Part shown: positions 10,014 through 17,711 of the stretch, piece by piece | Layout: every line of letters starts with the position of its first letter | Numbering within the stretch: position 1 is the stretch's first letter | Source: Nocardioides sp. SLBN-35 | GTDB taxonomy: Bacteria; Actinomycetota; Actinomycetes; Propionibacteriales; Nocardioidaceae | NCBI RefSeq assembly: GCF_006715725.1 | Contig: NZ_VFNU01000001.1 | Span: 3,596,001 to 3,660,000 of the forward strand | Direction: 5' to 3' | DNA length: 64,000 nt | The notes under the pieces: model-generated | Seen by the model: only the letters and a program-made list of their open reading frames with translations | Told to the model about the DNA's origin: nothing | Database searches by the model: none | Made by a program: the position numbers and the translations under genes

Positions 10014-11191
10014 GGGGACATCCTGCCCCACGCCAGCGCGACCCCGGCAGCGCCTGCCGAGAGCCCGGCGGCGAGCGCGAACGGCAGTGCCGCTCCCCCA
10101 CCGGCGAGCAGTCCGGCGCCCGCCGTGCCGAGCGCACCGCCGGCGTTGACTCCGACGTTGACCCAGGTCGACATCTCGGTACGACGCCCGGCCGGGACTC
10201 GCTCGTCGATCGCGGCGTAGGCGACCACGAACACCGGCGAGGTGGCGAGGCCGCCGATCGCGAGCACGACGGCAGCGACGAGCAGGCCGCCGGCGAGCGC
10301 GACGGCGAGCTGGGCGAGGGCGAGGCCGGTGACGAGCACGGCGAGCACGCGGCCGGCCGGGTGGCTGCGGCCGTGCCGGGCCCAGAGAAGCCCTCCGGCC
10401 ACGGCGCCGACGGCGAGGGCCGCCTCGACGGGACCGGCGAGCCCGGGGCGGCCGACGCGGTCGGCCAGGGCGGCGATGCCGACGAACGTGGCCGCGCTGC
10501 CGGCGCCGAACAGGAGCAGCGCGAGGACCAGGCCGGCCAGGCCCGTCCTCCCGTGGTGGCGTCGGCGTGGCGCCGCCGTGGTCGCCTGGGCCGCGGGCCG
10601 ATGGGGCGAGGCGACCAGTGCGAGCGTGCCGCACCAGACCAGCCCCGCCGCGACGAGCAGCCCGACCCACGCGGGACCGACCGCCAGGACGCCACCGGCG
10701 ACGATCGGCCCGACCAGGTACAGCGACTCCTCGCCGACCGAGTCGAGGGCGTACGCGCGGCGCCGTTGCGGACCCTCCGAGGCGATCTCGCGCCACTGCG
10801 CACGCATCGACGGCCCGAGCAACGGTCCGCTGACGCCGATCAGGAGCGAGACCCCGAGCCAGACCGGGGCCCGGTGGTCGCCGTGGGCGAGGACGACGGC
10901 GACGACGAGCAGGACCGACCAGCACGAGGCAGCGAGGGGCAGCACCCGGTGCTGGCCGAGCCGGTCGAGCAGCCGGGCCTGGACGGGCATGACGAAGGTG
11001 GCGAGCCCGAGGCTCGCCGAGCAGGTGGCCGCGACGGCGAACGAGCCGGTCGCGTCGCGGACGGTGAACAGGAAGCAGAGCGGGAGCACGCCGTACGCCA
11101 GGCGACCGAGCAGCGCGCACGCGAAGGTGCGCGCGACCGAGGGGCCGGCGAGAAGCAGGCGGGTGCTCCCGGCGTCGGTGACGCCGGGCAT
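9968..11191 (-). CDS. MFS transporter
   Basis: This 407-residue membrane protein has about 12 predicted hydrophobic segments and an overall MFS layout, with a charged central loop (PAAQATTAAPRRRHHGR). The start at 11191 has a good Shine-Dalgarno, GGAGG 6 nt upstream. It may export drugs or metabolites, but the substrate is unknown. The C-terminal 15 codons overlap the start of the HhH-GPD gene. The TetR gene lies upstream on the same strand, so control by that repressor is possible. Confidence 0.75.
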   Translation of the reverse strand: MPGVTDAGSTRLLLAGPSVARTFACALLGRLAYGVLPLCFLFTVRDATGSFAVAATCSASLGLATFVMPVQARLLDRLGQHRVLPLAASCWSVLLVVAVVLAHGDHRAPVWLGVSLLIGVSGPLLGPSMRAQWREIASEGPQRRRAYALDSVGEESLYLVGPIVAGGVLAVGPAWVGLLVAAGLVWCGTLALVASPHRPAAQATTAAPRRRHHGRTGLAGLVLALLLFGAGSAATFVGIAALADRVGRPGLAGPVEAALAVGAVAGGLLWARHGRSHPAGRVLAVLVTGLALAQLAVALAGGLLVAAVVLAIGGLATSPVFVVAYAAIDERVPAGRRTEMSTWVNVGVNAGGALGTAGAGLLAGGGAALPFALAAGLSAGAAGVALAWGRMSPWPSTSPTTPPPTSS

Positions 11192-11285
11192 GGAGAACCT
11201 CCGGAACAGAAGGGACGAGGGCACGCTGAGGACGCGGCCGGCGCGAGGCGTCCGGCCGCAGCTGTGCCCTAGTGCCGCACGGAGG

Positions 11286-11906
11286 TCATGCCGAGGACCC
11301 TAGCCGCTCCAGGCTCGCGAGGAGGTGGGCACGCAGGACCGGCCAGTCCGGGTAGGCGCCGACCGCGCCGGGGATGTTGGCGACCAGCACCGTGCCGCGC
11401 ACCGTGGCCATGGCGATCTGGACGAGCTCGGCGAACCCCGCGCGCCCGGCGTACGACGGCAGCACGGCCGCCGCGATCCCCTGGATCTCGCTCATGCCGC
11501 TGCACACGATCTCGGCGACCCGTGCCGCCATCGCCGGCTCGGTGCGCGCGACGTTGAACAGCTCGAGGACCGCCGGGGTGACCGGGAGGTTGTGGATCTC
11601 CCAGATCAGGTCGAGCAGCGCGCCGGCCCGCTCCCGCTCGGTGCCGACGTCGAGGCCACGGGTGGCCGCGTCGGCGAGGAGCTGGTCGACGAGGCGGACC
11701 ATCGCGGCGTCGACGAGGGCGGCCTTGGTCGGGAAGTAGTGCTGTTGGGCGCCCTGGCTGACGCCGGCCCGCTCGGCGACGCGGCGGGTGGTCGTGGCGA
11801 CGTACCCGTCCTCGGCGAGGCACTCGATGGTCGCGTCGAGCAGGCGCTCGGTGGTCGCGGCGCGGCGCTCGGCCTGCCGTCGTCCCGCTGCCGTCGCCGC
11901 TGCCAT
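11286..11906 (-). CDS. TetR family transcriptional regulator
   Basis: This is a 206-residue predicted repressor. The N-terminal helix-turn-helix is clear (ECLAEDGYVATTTRRVAERAGVSQGAQQHYFPTK), and the rest is a ligand-binding helical domain. I use the ATG at 11906; an ATG at 11936 is in frame, but a TTGACA element at 11954-11959 (minus strand) places the likely start site downstream of it. It is divergent from the SDR/old-yellow-enzyme operon across a 83-bp gap holding two dyads, so it probably represses that operon and itself. Confidence 0.85.
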   Translation of the reverse strand: MAAATAAGRRQAERRAATTERLLDATIECLAEDGYVATTTRRVAERAGVSQGAQQHYFPTKAALVDAAMVRLVDQLLADAATRGLDVGTERERAGALLDLIWEIHNLPVTPAVLELFNVARTEPAMAARVAEIVCSGMSEIQGIAAAVLPSYAGRAGFAELVQIAMATVRGTVLVANIPGAVGAYPDWPVLRAHLLASLERLGSSA

Positions 11907-11940
11907 GGCGCGATCGTGGCGCAGGTCTCCCGACATTTGC

Positions 11941-11970
11941 AAGTCGGATGACTTGTCAAGTCACCTGACT
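11941..11970. promoter_or_regulatory. Two dyad operators between TetR and SDR genes
   Basis: AAGTCGGATGACTT (11941-11954; arms AAGTC/GACTT) and AGTCACCTGACT (11959-11970; arms AGTCA/TGACT) sit side by side with related half-sites. They flank the TetR -35 box and lie just upstream of the SDR -10 box TAGGTT (11977-11982). Occupancy would block both promoters. Confidence 0.65.
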
Positions 11971-11976
11971 GGGAAC

Positions 11977-11982
11977 TAGGTT
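11977..11982 (+). promoter_or_regulatory. -10 box of leaderless SDR gene
   Basis: TAGGTT is followed after 7 nt by the ATG at 11990, implying a leaderless message. The two TetR-type dyads occupy the -35 region. Confidence 0.55.
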
Positions 11983-11989
11983 CCCGTCC

Positions 11990-12850
11990 ATGAAGGACTT
12001 CCACGACAAGGTCGCCGCGATCACCGGCGCGGGGTCCGGCATCGGCCGGGCGCTCGCCCTCCAGCTCGTCGCCGAGGGCGCCCGGGTCGCGATCAGCGAC
12101 TGGGACGCCGACGGCCTCGCCGAGACGGCGCTGCTGCTGAAGGAGCAGGGTGCCGAGCCGCACAGCACGGTGCTCGACGTCCGCGACCGGGTCGCCGTGC
12201 ACGCGTGGGCCGACGCGGTCGCCGCCCACTTCGGCGCGGTCAACCTGGTCGTCAACAACGCCGGCATCACCATCTTCGGCACCGTCGAGGAGAGCCCCTA
12301 CGAGGACATCGAGCGGGTCGTCGACGTCGACTTCTGGGGCGTCGTGCACGGCACCAAGGCGTTCCTCCCCCACCTCGCCGCCTCCGGCGACGGGCACGTC
12401 GTCAACGTGTCGAGCATCTTCGGCCTGTTCGGCGTGCCGACGCAGAGCTCCTACAACGCGGCCAAGTTCGCGGTGCGCGGGTTCACCGAGGCGCTGCGCC
12501 AGGAGCTGCTCATCGCCCGGCAGCCGGTCGGCGTCACCTGCGTCCACCCCGGCGGGATCAAGACCAACATCGTCAACAACGCCACCGCGAGCAACGCCGC
12601 CGACACCGCCGGCATCGCGCGGGTCTTCAACGAGAGGCTGACGCGCACGACGCCCGAGGCCGCCGCGCGCACCATCCTGCGCGGCGTACGGCGCGGCCGG
12701 CCGAAGGTGCTGATCGGGGCCGACGCGGTCGCGGTCGACCTGCTGGTGCGGGCCCTCGGGGCGTCCTACCAGCGCCCGTTCGCGGCCGTCTCTCGCCGCC
12801 TCACCGCCTCCCTCGCTGCCCCCGCCTCCTCGAAGAAGGTCTCCGCATGA
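11990..12850 (+). CDS. Short-chain dehydrogenase/reductase
   Basis: This 286-residue Rossmann oxidoreductase uses NAD(P)(H). The cofactor motif TGAGSGIG is at residues 14-21, NNAGIT follows in the middle, and the catalytic YxxxK is in SSYNAAKFAVRGF. Its stop overlaps the start of the flavin oxidoreductase by 4 bp (ATGA), so the two are co-translated. The divergent TetR repressor probably controls the pair. Substrate unknown; the C-terminal extension after ~residue 250 resembles SDRs acting on hydrophobic or xenobiotic carbonyls. Confidence 0.85.
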   Translation: MKDFHDKVAAITGAGSGIGRALALQLVAEGARVAISDWDADGLAETALLLKEQGAEPHSTVLDVRDRVAVHAWADAVAAHFGAVNLVVNNAGITIFGTVEESPYEDIERVVDVDFWGVVHGTKAFLPHLAASGDGHVVNVSSIFGLFGVPTQSSYNAAKFAVRGFTEALRQELLIARQPVGVTCVHPGGIKTNIVNNATASNAADTAGIARVFNERLTRTTPEAAARTILRGVRRGRPKVLIGADAVAVDLLVRALGASYQRPFAAVSRRLTASLAAPASSKKVSA

Positions 12851-14091
12851 CCCCGCACCTCGGCTCCCCCATCGCCCTGCCCAACGGCCACAAGCTCGCC
12901 AACCGGTTCATGAAGTCGGCGCTGAGCGAGTCGCTCGGCGAGCGCGACGGCGGTCCGTCGCAGAAGCTGGAGCGGCTCTACAGCCGCTGGGCCCGCGGCA
13001 GCTACGGCCTGGTGGTGACCGGCAACGTGATGGTCGACCGGCGCCACCTCGGTGAGCCCGGCAACGTCGTCATCGAGGATGACCGCCACCTCGACCGGCT
13101 GCGCGCCTGGGCCTCCGGCTTCCAGGACGGCGGCACGCCGCTGTGGATGCAGGTCAACCACCCGGGCCGCCAGGCCAACGCCCTCGTCGGCCGCCACCGC
13201 CCGGTCGCACCGAGCGCGATCCAGGCCAAGGTGCCGGGCGCCTCGAAGCCGCGTGCACTCGAGGACGCGGAGATCCGCGAGATCGTCGACCGGTACGCCA
13301 CCGCGGCCGCCGTCGCCGAGCAGGCCGGCTTCGCGGGCGTGCAGATCCACGGCGCGCACGGCTACCTCGTCACCCAGTTCCTCTCCCCGCGCACCAACCA
13401 GCGCGACGACGCGTGGGGCGGCGACCCCGAGCGGCGCCGGCGGTTCGTGCTCGAGGTCCTGAAGGCGATCCGGGCGACGACGTCCCGGGGCTTCGGCGTG
13501 GGCATCAAGCTCAACTCCGCGGACTTCCAGCGCGGTGGGTTCACCGAGGAGGAGTCCCGCGAGGTGGTCCGCGCGCTCGTCGCCGACGGGATCGACCTGA
13601 TCGAGATCAGCGGCGGCTCCTACGAGGCGCCCGCGATGATGGGCACGATGGCCGCCTCCACGGCCGCCCGGGAGGCCTACTTCCTGGAGTACGCCGCCTC
13701 GGTGCGGGACCTCGCGGGCGACGTACCCATCGCCGTGACGGGCGGCTTCCGCTCCGCCGCCGCCATGGAGGCCGCCGTCGAGTCCGGCGACTGCGACATC
13801 GTCGGCCTCGGCCGCCCGACCTGCCTGCTGCCGGAGGCGCCGCGCGCGATCCTCGAGGACGGACTCGCCACCCTGCCGAGCTCGAACGTGAAGGCCGGGC
13901 TGCGTCCCGTGCTCGGCAAGGTCGCGAACCTCAAGCAGCTCGACGGCGCCCTCGACCTGTCCTGGCACACCGACCAGCTGCACCGGCTCGGCGCCGGCAA
14001 GGAGCCCGACCCGGGCCGCTCGTGGGCCGAGGCCGCTCTGTGGCTGGGCCTGCGCAACGGGCCGGGGGCGTTCCGCGCCAAGCGGGGCTGA
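12847..14091 (+). CDS. NADH:flavin oxidoreductase / old yellow enzyme family
   Basis: This is a 414-residue FMN-dependent TIM-barrel enzyme. Family landmarks are the N-terminal NRFMKSALSE, the central HGAHGYLVTQFLSPRTNQRDDAWGG (split here by words: active-site HGAHGYL and the NxRxDxxGG block), and a C-terminal phosphate-binding GLGRP. Such enzymes reduce activated C=C bonds with NAD(P)H. Translationally coupled to the SDR gene, it suggests a two-step reduction of an unsaturated carbonyl compound under TetR control. The substrate is unknown. Confidence 0.85.
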   Translation: MTPHLGSPIALPNGHKLANRFMKSALSESLGERDGGPSQKLERLYSRWARGSYGLVVTGNVMVDRRHLGEPGNVVIEDDRHLDRLRAWASGFQDGGTPLWMQVNHPGRQANALVGRHRPVAPSAIQAKVPGASKPRALEDAEIREIVDRYATAAAVAEQAGFAGVQIHGAHGYLVTQFLSPRTNQRDDAWGGDPERRRRFVLEVLKAIRATTSRGFGVGIKLNSADFQRGGFTEEESREVVRALVADGIDLIEISGGSYEAPAMMGTMAASTAAREAYFLEYAASVRDLAGDVPIAVTGGFRSAAAMEAAVESGDCDIVGLGRPTCLLPEAPRAILEDGLATLPSSNVKAGLRPVLGKVANLKQLDGALDLSWHTDQLHRLGAGKEPDPGRSWAEAALWLGLRNGPGAFRAKRG

Positions 14092-14103
14092 ACCTGGCCG
14101 CCC

Positions 14104-14415
14104 TCAGGCCGTCCAGTCCAGGAAGATCCCCCCGGCGGTGACGGCGACCCACCACCACACGAACGAGAACACCCCGAGCCACACCGTCCAGCGCGGGTGC
14201 GGCGTCCACCACACGAAGCACAGCACGAACATCACCAGCCAGGTCAGCAGGAGCACGACGACCGCCCACGCCGGCGCGAGCAGCCCCGAGGCGGCGTACA
14301 GGAAGAACGACGAGACCAGCAGAACCAGGCCGACGAACGGCCACGGCGAGATCCGCCGTCCGGTGGCAGGGTCGATCGCCACCGGACGGATCCGGCGGCG
14401 GCGGGCGAAGACCAA
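14104..14415 (-). CDS. Small membrane protein (3 TM)
   Basis: A 103-residue protein with a very basic N-terminus (FARRRRIRPVAIDPATGRR) and three hydrophobic segments rich in Trp and Phe (for example VFSFVWWWVAV). No family is recognised. The start used is a TTG at 14415, 4 bp after the stop of the upstream 67-residue gene; a GTG before VAIDPATG is an alternative. The basic N-terminus is predicted to stay in the cytoplasm. Confidence 0.6.
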   Translation of the reverse strand: MVFARRRRIRPVAIDPATGRRISPWPFVGLVLLVSSFFLYAASGLLAPAWAVVVLLLTWLVMFVLCFVWWTPHPRWTVWLGVFSFVWWWVAVTAGGIFLDWTA

Positions 14416-14419
14416 GGGG

Positions 14420-14623
14420 CTACTGGTCCTCGGCCTCGTCGGCGTCGTCGTTCCAGGCCGGATCGTGGTCCCAGGCCTCGGTGCGCTCGGCAGCCTTCTC
14501 CAACGCCCGGGAGGCCTCGGCCTGCGTGGGATAGGGACCGAGTCGGTCCTTGTTGGGACAGCCCTCGACGCCCTCGACCTGGTGGTGGGTCAGGCAGAAC
14601 CAGTATTCGTTGTCCGCGGACAT
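14420..14623 (-). CDS. Conserved small actinobacterial protein
   Basis: A 67-residue soluble acidic protein. The order is an N-terminal YWFCLTHHQVEG with a Cys-x-x-His-His cluster, then the conserved DRLGPYPTQAEASRALE, then a Trp/Asp-rich tail. The LGPYPTQAEASRAL stretch resembles a minimal SPOR-like segment, but function is unknown. It is predicted to be leaderless: TAGGTT lies 6 nt upstream and includes the stop codon of the TPR gene. Confidence 0.7.
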   Translation of the reverse strand: MSADNEYWFCLTHHQVEGVEGCPNKDRLGPYPTQAEASRALEKAAERTEAWDHDPAWNDDADEAEDQ

Positions 14624-14629
14624 GGTCCG

Positions 14630-14635
14630 AACCTA
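14630..14635 (-). promoter_or_regulatory. -10 box of leaderless small gene
   Basis: On the minus strand TAGGTT precedes the ATG at 14623 by 6 nt. Its first three bases are the TAG stop codon of the upstream TPR gene. Confidence 0.5.
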
Positions 14636-15058
14636 CTGCAGACGACCCGCCAGACGCTCGACCCGCAGCACGTCGTACTCGTGCTCGGGGTCGCCGGTCA
14701 TCGCCGCGGCCAGCCGCAGGTGCGGCAGCGCGTCGTCGTACTTCGACTGGCGCTCCAGGGCCCGCCCCAGCGCGTGGCGACTCCACGCGTCGGCCGGGTC
14801 GTCGGCCACCAGGCCGGTCAGCTCGTCGGTCGCCTTCTGCAGCTGGGCGCGCATCAGGTAGGCCCAGGCCCGCAGCGAGCGCAGACCCCGGTTCTCGGGC
14901 TCCAGCTCGAGGGCGGGCTCCAGCACCTGCAGCGCCTCGCGCGGCGCGCGCCGGGAGAGGAAGTCATGGGCGGTCCGGTACGCCGCCTCGTGACGTGCCG
15001 TCGTACCCGGGAACACGATCGGCGGCAGCACCTTGATCATCTCGGGCATCTCGTTCAT
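14633..15058 (-). CDS. TPR-repeat protein
   Basis: A 141-residue helical protein with about three tetratricopeptide-like repeats (HDFLSRRAPREALQVLEPAL, WSRHALGRALERQSKYDDAL and the unit between them). Such repeats mediate protein-protein contacts; no partner can be named. The ATG at 15058 follows GAGGGG closely, and the ATG three codons later has better spacing. It is transcribed away from rnpB. Confidence 0.7.
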   Translation of the reverse strand: MNEMPEMIKVLPPIVFPGTTARHEAAYRTAHDFLSRRAPREALQVLEPALELEPENRGLRSLRAWAYLMRAQLQKATDELTGLVADDPADAWSRHALGRALERQSKYDDALPHLRLAAAMTGDPEHEYDVLRVERLAGRLQ

Positions 15059-15094
15059 GTGCCCCTCAACTGTCCGCCGGGTCCGGTTGTTCCC

Positions 15095-15100
15095 TAGAGT
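15095..15100 (+). promoter_or_regulatory. -10 box of rnpB
   Basis: TAGAGT lies 6-7 nt before the first base of the RNase P RNA P1 helix, the expected position for its start site. No clear -35 box is seen. Confidence 0.55.
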
Positions 15101-15106
15101 GTGCGG

Positions 15107-15476
15107 CGGACGGGCTGGCCGGGCGACCGCGTGATCCATCGCCGTGAGGCGTCGGATCCCGAGGAAAGTCCGGGCTCCACAGAGCAGGGTGGTGGGTAAC
15201 ACCCACCCGGGGTGACCCGCGGGAAAGTGCCACAGAGAACAGACCGCCTCGCTCCTCGTGGGCGCGGCAAGGGTGAAACGGTGGGGCAAGAGCCCACCAG
15301 TGCGCCGGGTGACCGACGCAGCTAGGCAAACCCCACCCGGAGCAAGACCAGACAGCACACGTTCGAGGGCGGCTCGTCCGAGTGTGCGGGTAGGTCGCTC
15401 GAGGCTGTCGGCAACGGCAGCCCTAGATGGATGGTCGCCGATCACAGAACCCGGCTTACAGGCCGGCCCGTCCCCC
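15107..15476 (+). ncRNA. rnpB: RNase P RNA (bacterial class A)
   Basis: Hallmarks of the catalytic RNA that matures tRNA 5' ends are present: GAGGAAAGTCCGGGCTCCAC (universal P4/CR-I region) near the 5' end, ACAGAGAACAGACCGCC, and near the 3' end ACAGAACCCGGCTTACAGGCC, which pairs with tRNA CCA. The P1 helix is formed by GGACGGGCTGGCC at the 5' end and GGCCGGCCCGTCC at the 3' end. The ends are estimated from P1. It lies between the TPR and MTHFR-like genes, both on the other strand. Confidence 0.95.
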
Positions 15477-15484
15477 TCCCTCGA

Positions 15485-16408
15485 TCAGCAGGAACGCAGC
15501 TGCGCGCTCAACCTCGCCGCCAGCTCGACCGACGCCTCGATCTCCTCCCGCCGGATCGAGACACTCTCGACATTGAGCCCGAACGGTACGTCGAGACGGC
15601 GGCAGAAGTCGGCGAGCTCGGTAGCGGTGGCGGCGGCCTGCTCGAACGACGCGGTCAGCGGGTTCGTCGAGTGCCGCAGGTCGTTCTCGATCCACCTCGG
15701 TACGTCGACGCCGAGCCAGCGGAGGAACTCGAGGGTCTTCATCGACCCGCAGACCGAGAAGGTGAACACGATGGGGACAGGGGCCAGCCCTCGTTCCTCA
15801 CACGCGTAGCGGTAGTCCGAGACCAGGTTCTTGGTGGCGTTGAGGTCGTAGACCACCTGCGTGACGAAGAACCGGCAGCCCGCCTCCTGCTTGGCGATCA
15901 GCCGCAGGTGCTCGTCCTCGCGACGGCTGTGCCGCTCGGGGATCGCCACCCCGCCGAGGAGCAGCCGGGGGTTCGCCTCGGCCCGCAGGGCCTGCGCATC
16001 CGTGAGGGTGACGGGCGCCGTCGTACCGCTGGACGAGGCACCGACCATCACCGTCAGGGTCCGGCGGTGGTCCTGCTCGGCGAGCCAGCCGCGCAGGTCC
16101 TCGCGCTGGTACTTGCCGACCGCGCGGTAGACGATGACGGGTGTCCGCCACGAGGAGAGGTACGCCGAGCGGTACTCGGCCGGGTCGACCGTGGGGCTGA
16201 AGGGGAACGGGCGCTCAGCAGGGTTGCGGGAGCTCTCGTCGTCGATGTCGTACAGGACCAGCCCGTCGAGGTCGAGGTGCTCCAGGCGCTCCACGGTGGC
16301 GCGCGCGATCTCCGGGAGCCGCTCGGCCGGCGTCGACTGCCGCGGCGGCGTGATCGCGAAGAGGACGAAGCCTCCGCGACCTTCTTCGATGCGCGTTGCG
16401 ACATCCAC
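15485..16408 (-). CDS. Methylenetetrahydrofolate reductase-like protein
   Basis: This 307-residue protein resembles the FAD-dependent TIM-barrel MetF family, which makes 5-methyl-THF for methionine synthesis. Visible are FAITPPRQSTPAERLPEI near the N-terminus, GGVAIPERHS in the middle, and RFFVTQVVYDLNATKNLVSDY. It begins at the GTG at 16408, preceded by a TACCCT box at leaderless distance. It departs from classical MetF in several motifs, so a related folate- or methyl-transfer role cannot be excluded. Confidence 0.65.
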   Translation of the reverse strand: MDVATRIEEGRGGFVLFAITPPRQSTPAERLPEIARATVERLEHLDLDGLVLYDIDDESSRNPAERPFPFSPTVDPAEYRSAYLSSWRTPVIVYRAVGKYQREDLRGWLAEQDHRRTLTVMVGASSSGTTAPVTLTDAQALRAEANPRLLLGGVAIPERHSRREDEHLRLIAKQEAGCRFFVTQVVYDLNATKNLVSDYRYACEERGLAPVPIVFTFSVCGSMKTLEFLRWLGVDVPRWIENDLRHSTNPLTASFEQAAATATELADFCRRLDVPFGLNVESVSIRREEIEASVELAARLSAQLRSC

Positions 16409-16414
16409 GCCGTG

Positions 16415-16420
16415 AGGGTA
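16415..16420 (-). promoter_or_regulatory. -10 box of leaderless MTHFR-like gene
   Basis: On the minus strand TACCCT precedes the GTG at 16408 by 6 nt. Confidence 0.5.
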
Positions 16421-16490
16421 GCGGGACCGATGAGTTCGGGACGACGGCCGGGTCACACCAGCATCGGTCGACGAGGCGAAAGAGAGCACG

Positions 16491-17702
16491 ATGGGTGACA
16501 TCAAGGTGTTGGTGACCGGAGCGAGCATCGCGGGACCCGCGCTCGCCCACTGGCTGTGCCGCCGCGGCGCCGAGGTGACGGTGGTGGAGCAGGCGCCGGC
16601 TCTGCGTCCCGGCGGTCAGGCCGTGGACGCGCGTGGCGTGGCCAAGGAGGTCATCCGCCGGATGGGGCTCGACGCGGCGGTACGGGCCGCGTGCACGAAC
16701 ACCGCCGGCGCGTACTCGGTGGACGCCGAGGGCAGCGTGCTGGAGACCCACCGCGCCGAGGACAACGACGGCGACGGCTACGTCTCCGAGATCGAGATCC
16801 TGCGCGGTGACCTCGCCCAGGTCCTGTACGACGACACGAGCCAGCAGGTCGAGTACGTCTTCGGGGACCGGATCGCCGAGCTCGCCCAGGACGCGGACGG
16901 CGTCGACGTCACCTTCGCCAGCGGAGAGGAGCGGCGCTTCGACCTCGTGATCGGCGCCGACGGACTGCACTCGGCACTGCGCGGCATGGTGTTCGGGCCG
17001 CGGGAGAGGTACCTGCGCCACCTCGGCCTGGTGCTGGCGTTCTTCACCGTGCCCAACGAGTTCGGGCTCGACGGCTGGATGTACGACTACCAGGACGCCG
17101 GCCGCTGGGCCGGGCTGCGACCGGTCCCCGACGCCACCAAGGCGATCGCCATGCTGTCCTTCCCCGCCGCCGACTTCGAGATCGACCACCGCGACGTCGA
17201 GGCCCAGAAGCGGCTGCTGCGCGAGCAGATGGCCGGCTTCGGCTGGGAGACGGCACGCATCCTCGCGCACCTGGACGACAGCCCGGACTTCTACCTCGAC
17301 CAGGTCGCCCAGGTCGTGATGGAGGACTGGCACGACGGGCGGGTGGGCCTCCTCGGCGACGCCGCGTTCAGCGCCTCGCCGATGTCGGGCGCGGGCACCG
17401 GGCTCGCGCTGGTCGGGGCGTACCTGCTCGCGGGCGAGCTCGCGGCCGCGGGCTGGGACCCGGAGGCCGGGTTCGCCGGCTACCGGGAGCGGATGCGCGA
17501 CTACGTGGAGGCCAACCAGGAGATCGGCCGGATGCACGTGCAGATGCTCACCGCGACGCCGGACCCCGAGCCGGGTCCCGAGCCGAGTCCCGAGCCGGAC
17601 ATGGAGCACTTCACCGCGCTGATCGAGCGCGCGGTCGGCGGCCCCGAGCTGCCCGAGTACGACGGCGTGCCGGACGCCGGGAGGAGCGGCCCGTCCCGGT
17701 AG
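16491..17702 (+). CDS. FAD-dependent aromatic-type monooxygenase
   Basis: This 403-residue flavoprotein is of the PHBH (group A monooxygenase) fold. The FAD dinucleotide-binding motif is GASIAGPALAHWLCRRG at residues 10-26, the DG motif is in DLVIGADGLHSALRG, and the second FAD motif is GLLGDAAFSASPMSGAGTGLAL. It hydroxylates an unknown small molecule with NAD(P)H. A short acidic Pro-Glu repeat (PEPGPEPSPEPD) lies near the C-terminus. AAAGAGAG precedes the ATG. The neighbours suggest no pathway. Confidence 0.8.
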   Translation: MGDIKVLVTGASIAGPALAHWLCRRGAEVTVVEQAPALRPGGQAVDARGVAKEVIRRMGLDAAVRAACTNTAGAYSVDAEGSVLETHRAEDNDGDGYVSEIEILRGDLAQVLYDDTSQQVEYVFGDRIAELAQDADGVDVTFASGEERRFDLVIGADGLHSALRGMVFGPRERYLRHLGLVLAFFTVPNEFGLDGWMYDYQDAGRWAGLRPVPDATKAIAMLSFPAADFEIDHRDVEAQKRLLREQMAGFGWETARILAHLDDSPDFYLDQVAQVVMEDWHDGRVGLLGDAAFSASPMSGAGTGLALVGAYLLAGELAAAGWDPEAGFAGYRERMRDYVEANQEIGRMHVQMLTATPDPEPGPEPSPEPDMEHFTALIERAVGGPELPEYDGVPDAGRSGPSR

Positions 17703-17705
17703 CGT
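17700..17705 (+). promoter_or_regulatory. -10 box of leaderless helicase gene
   Basis: TAGCGT, which includes the TAG stop codon of the monooxygenase, is followed after 6 nt by the GTG at 17712. Confidence 0.45.
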
Positions 17706-17711
17706 CCGGGA

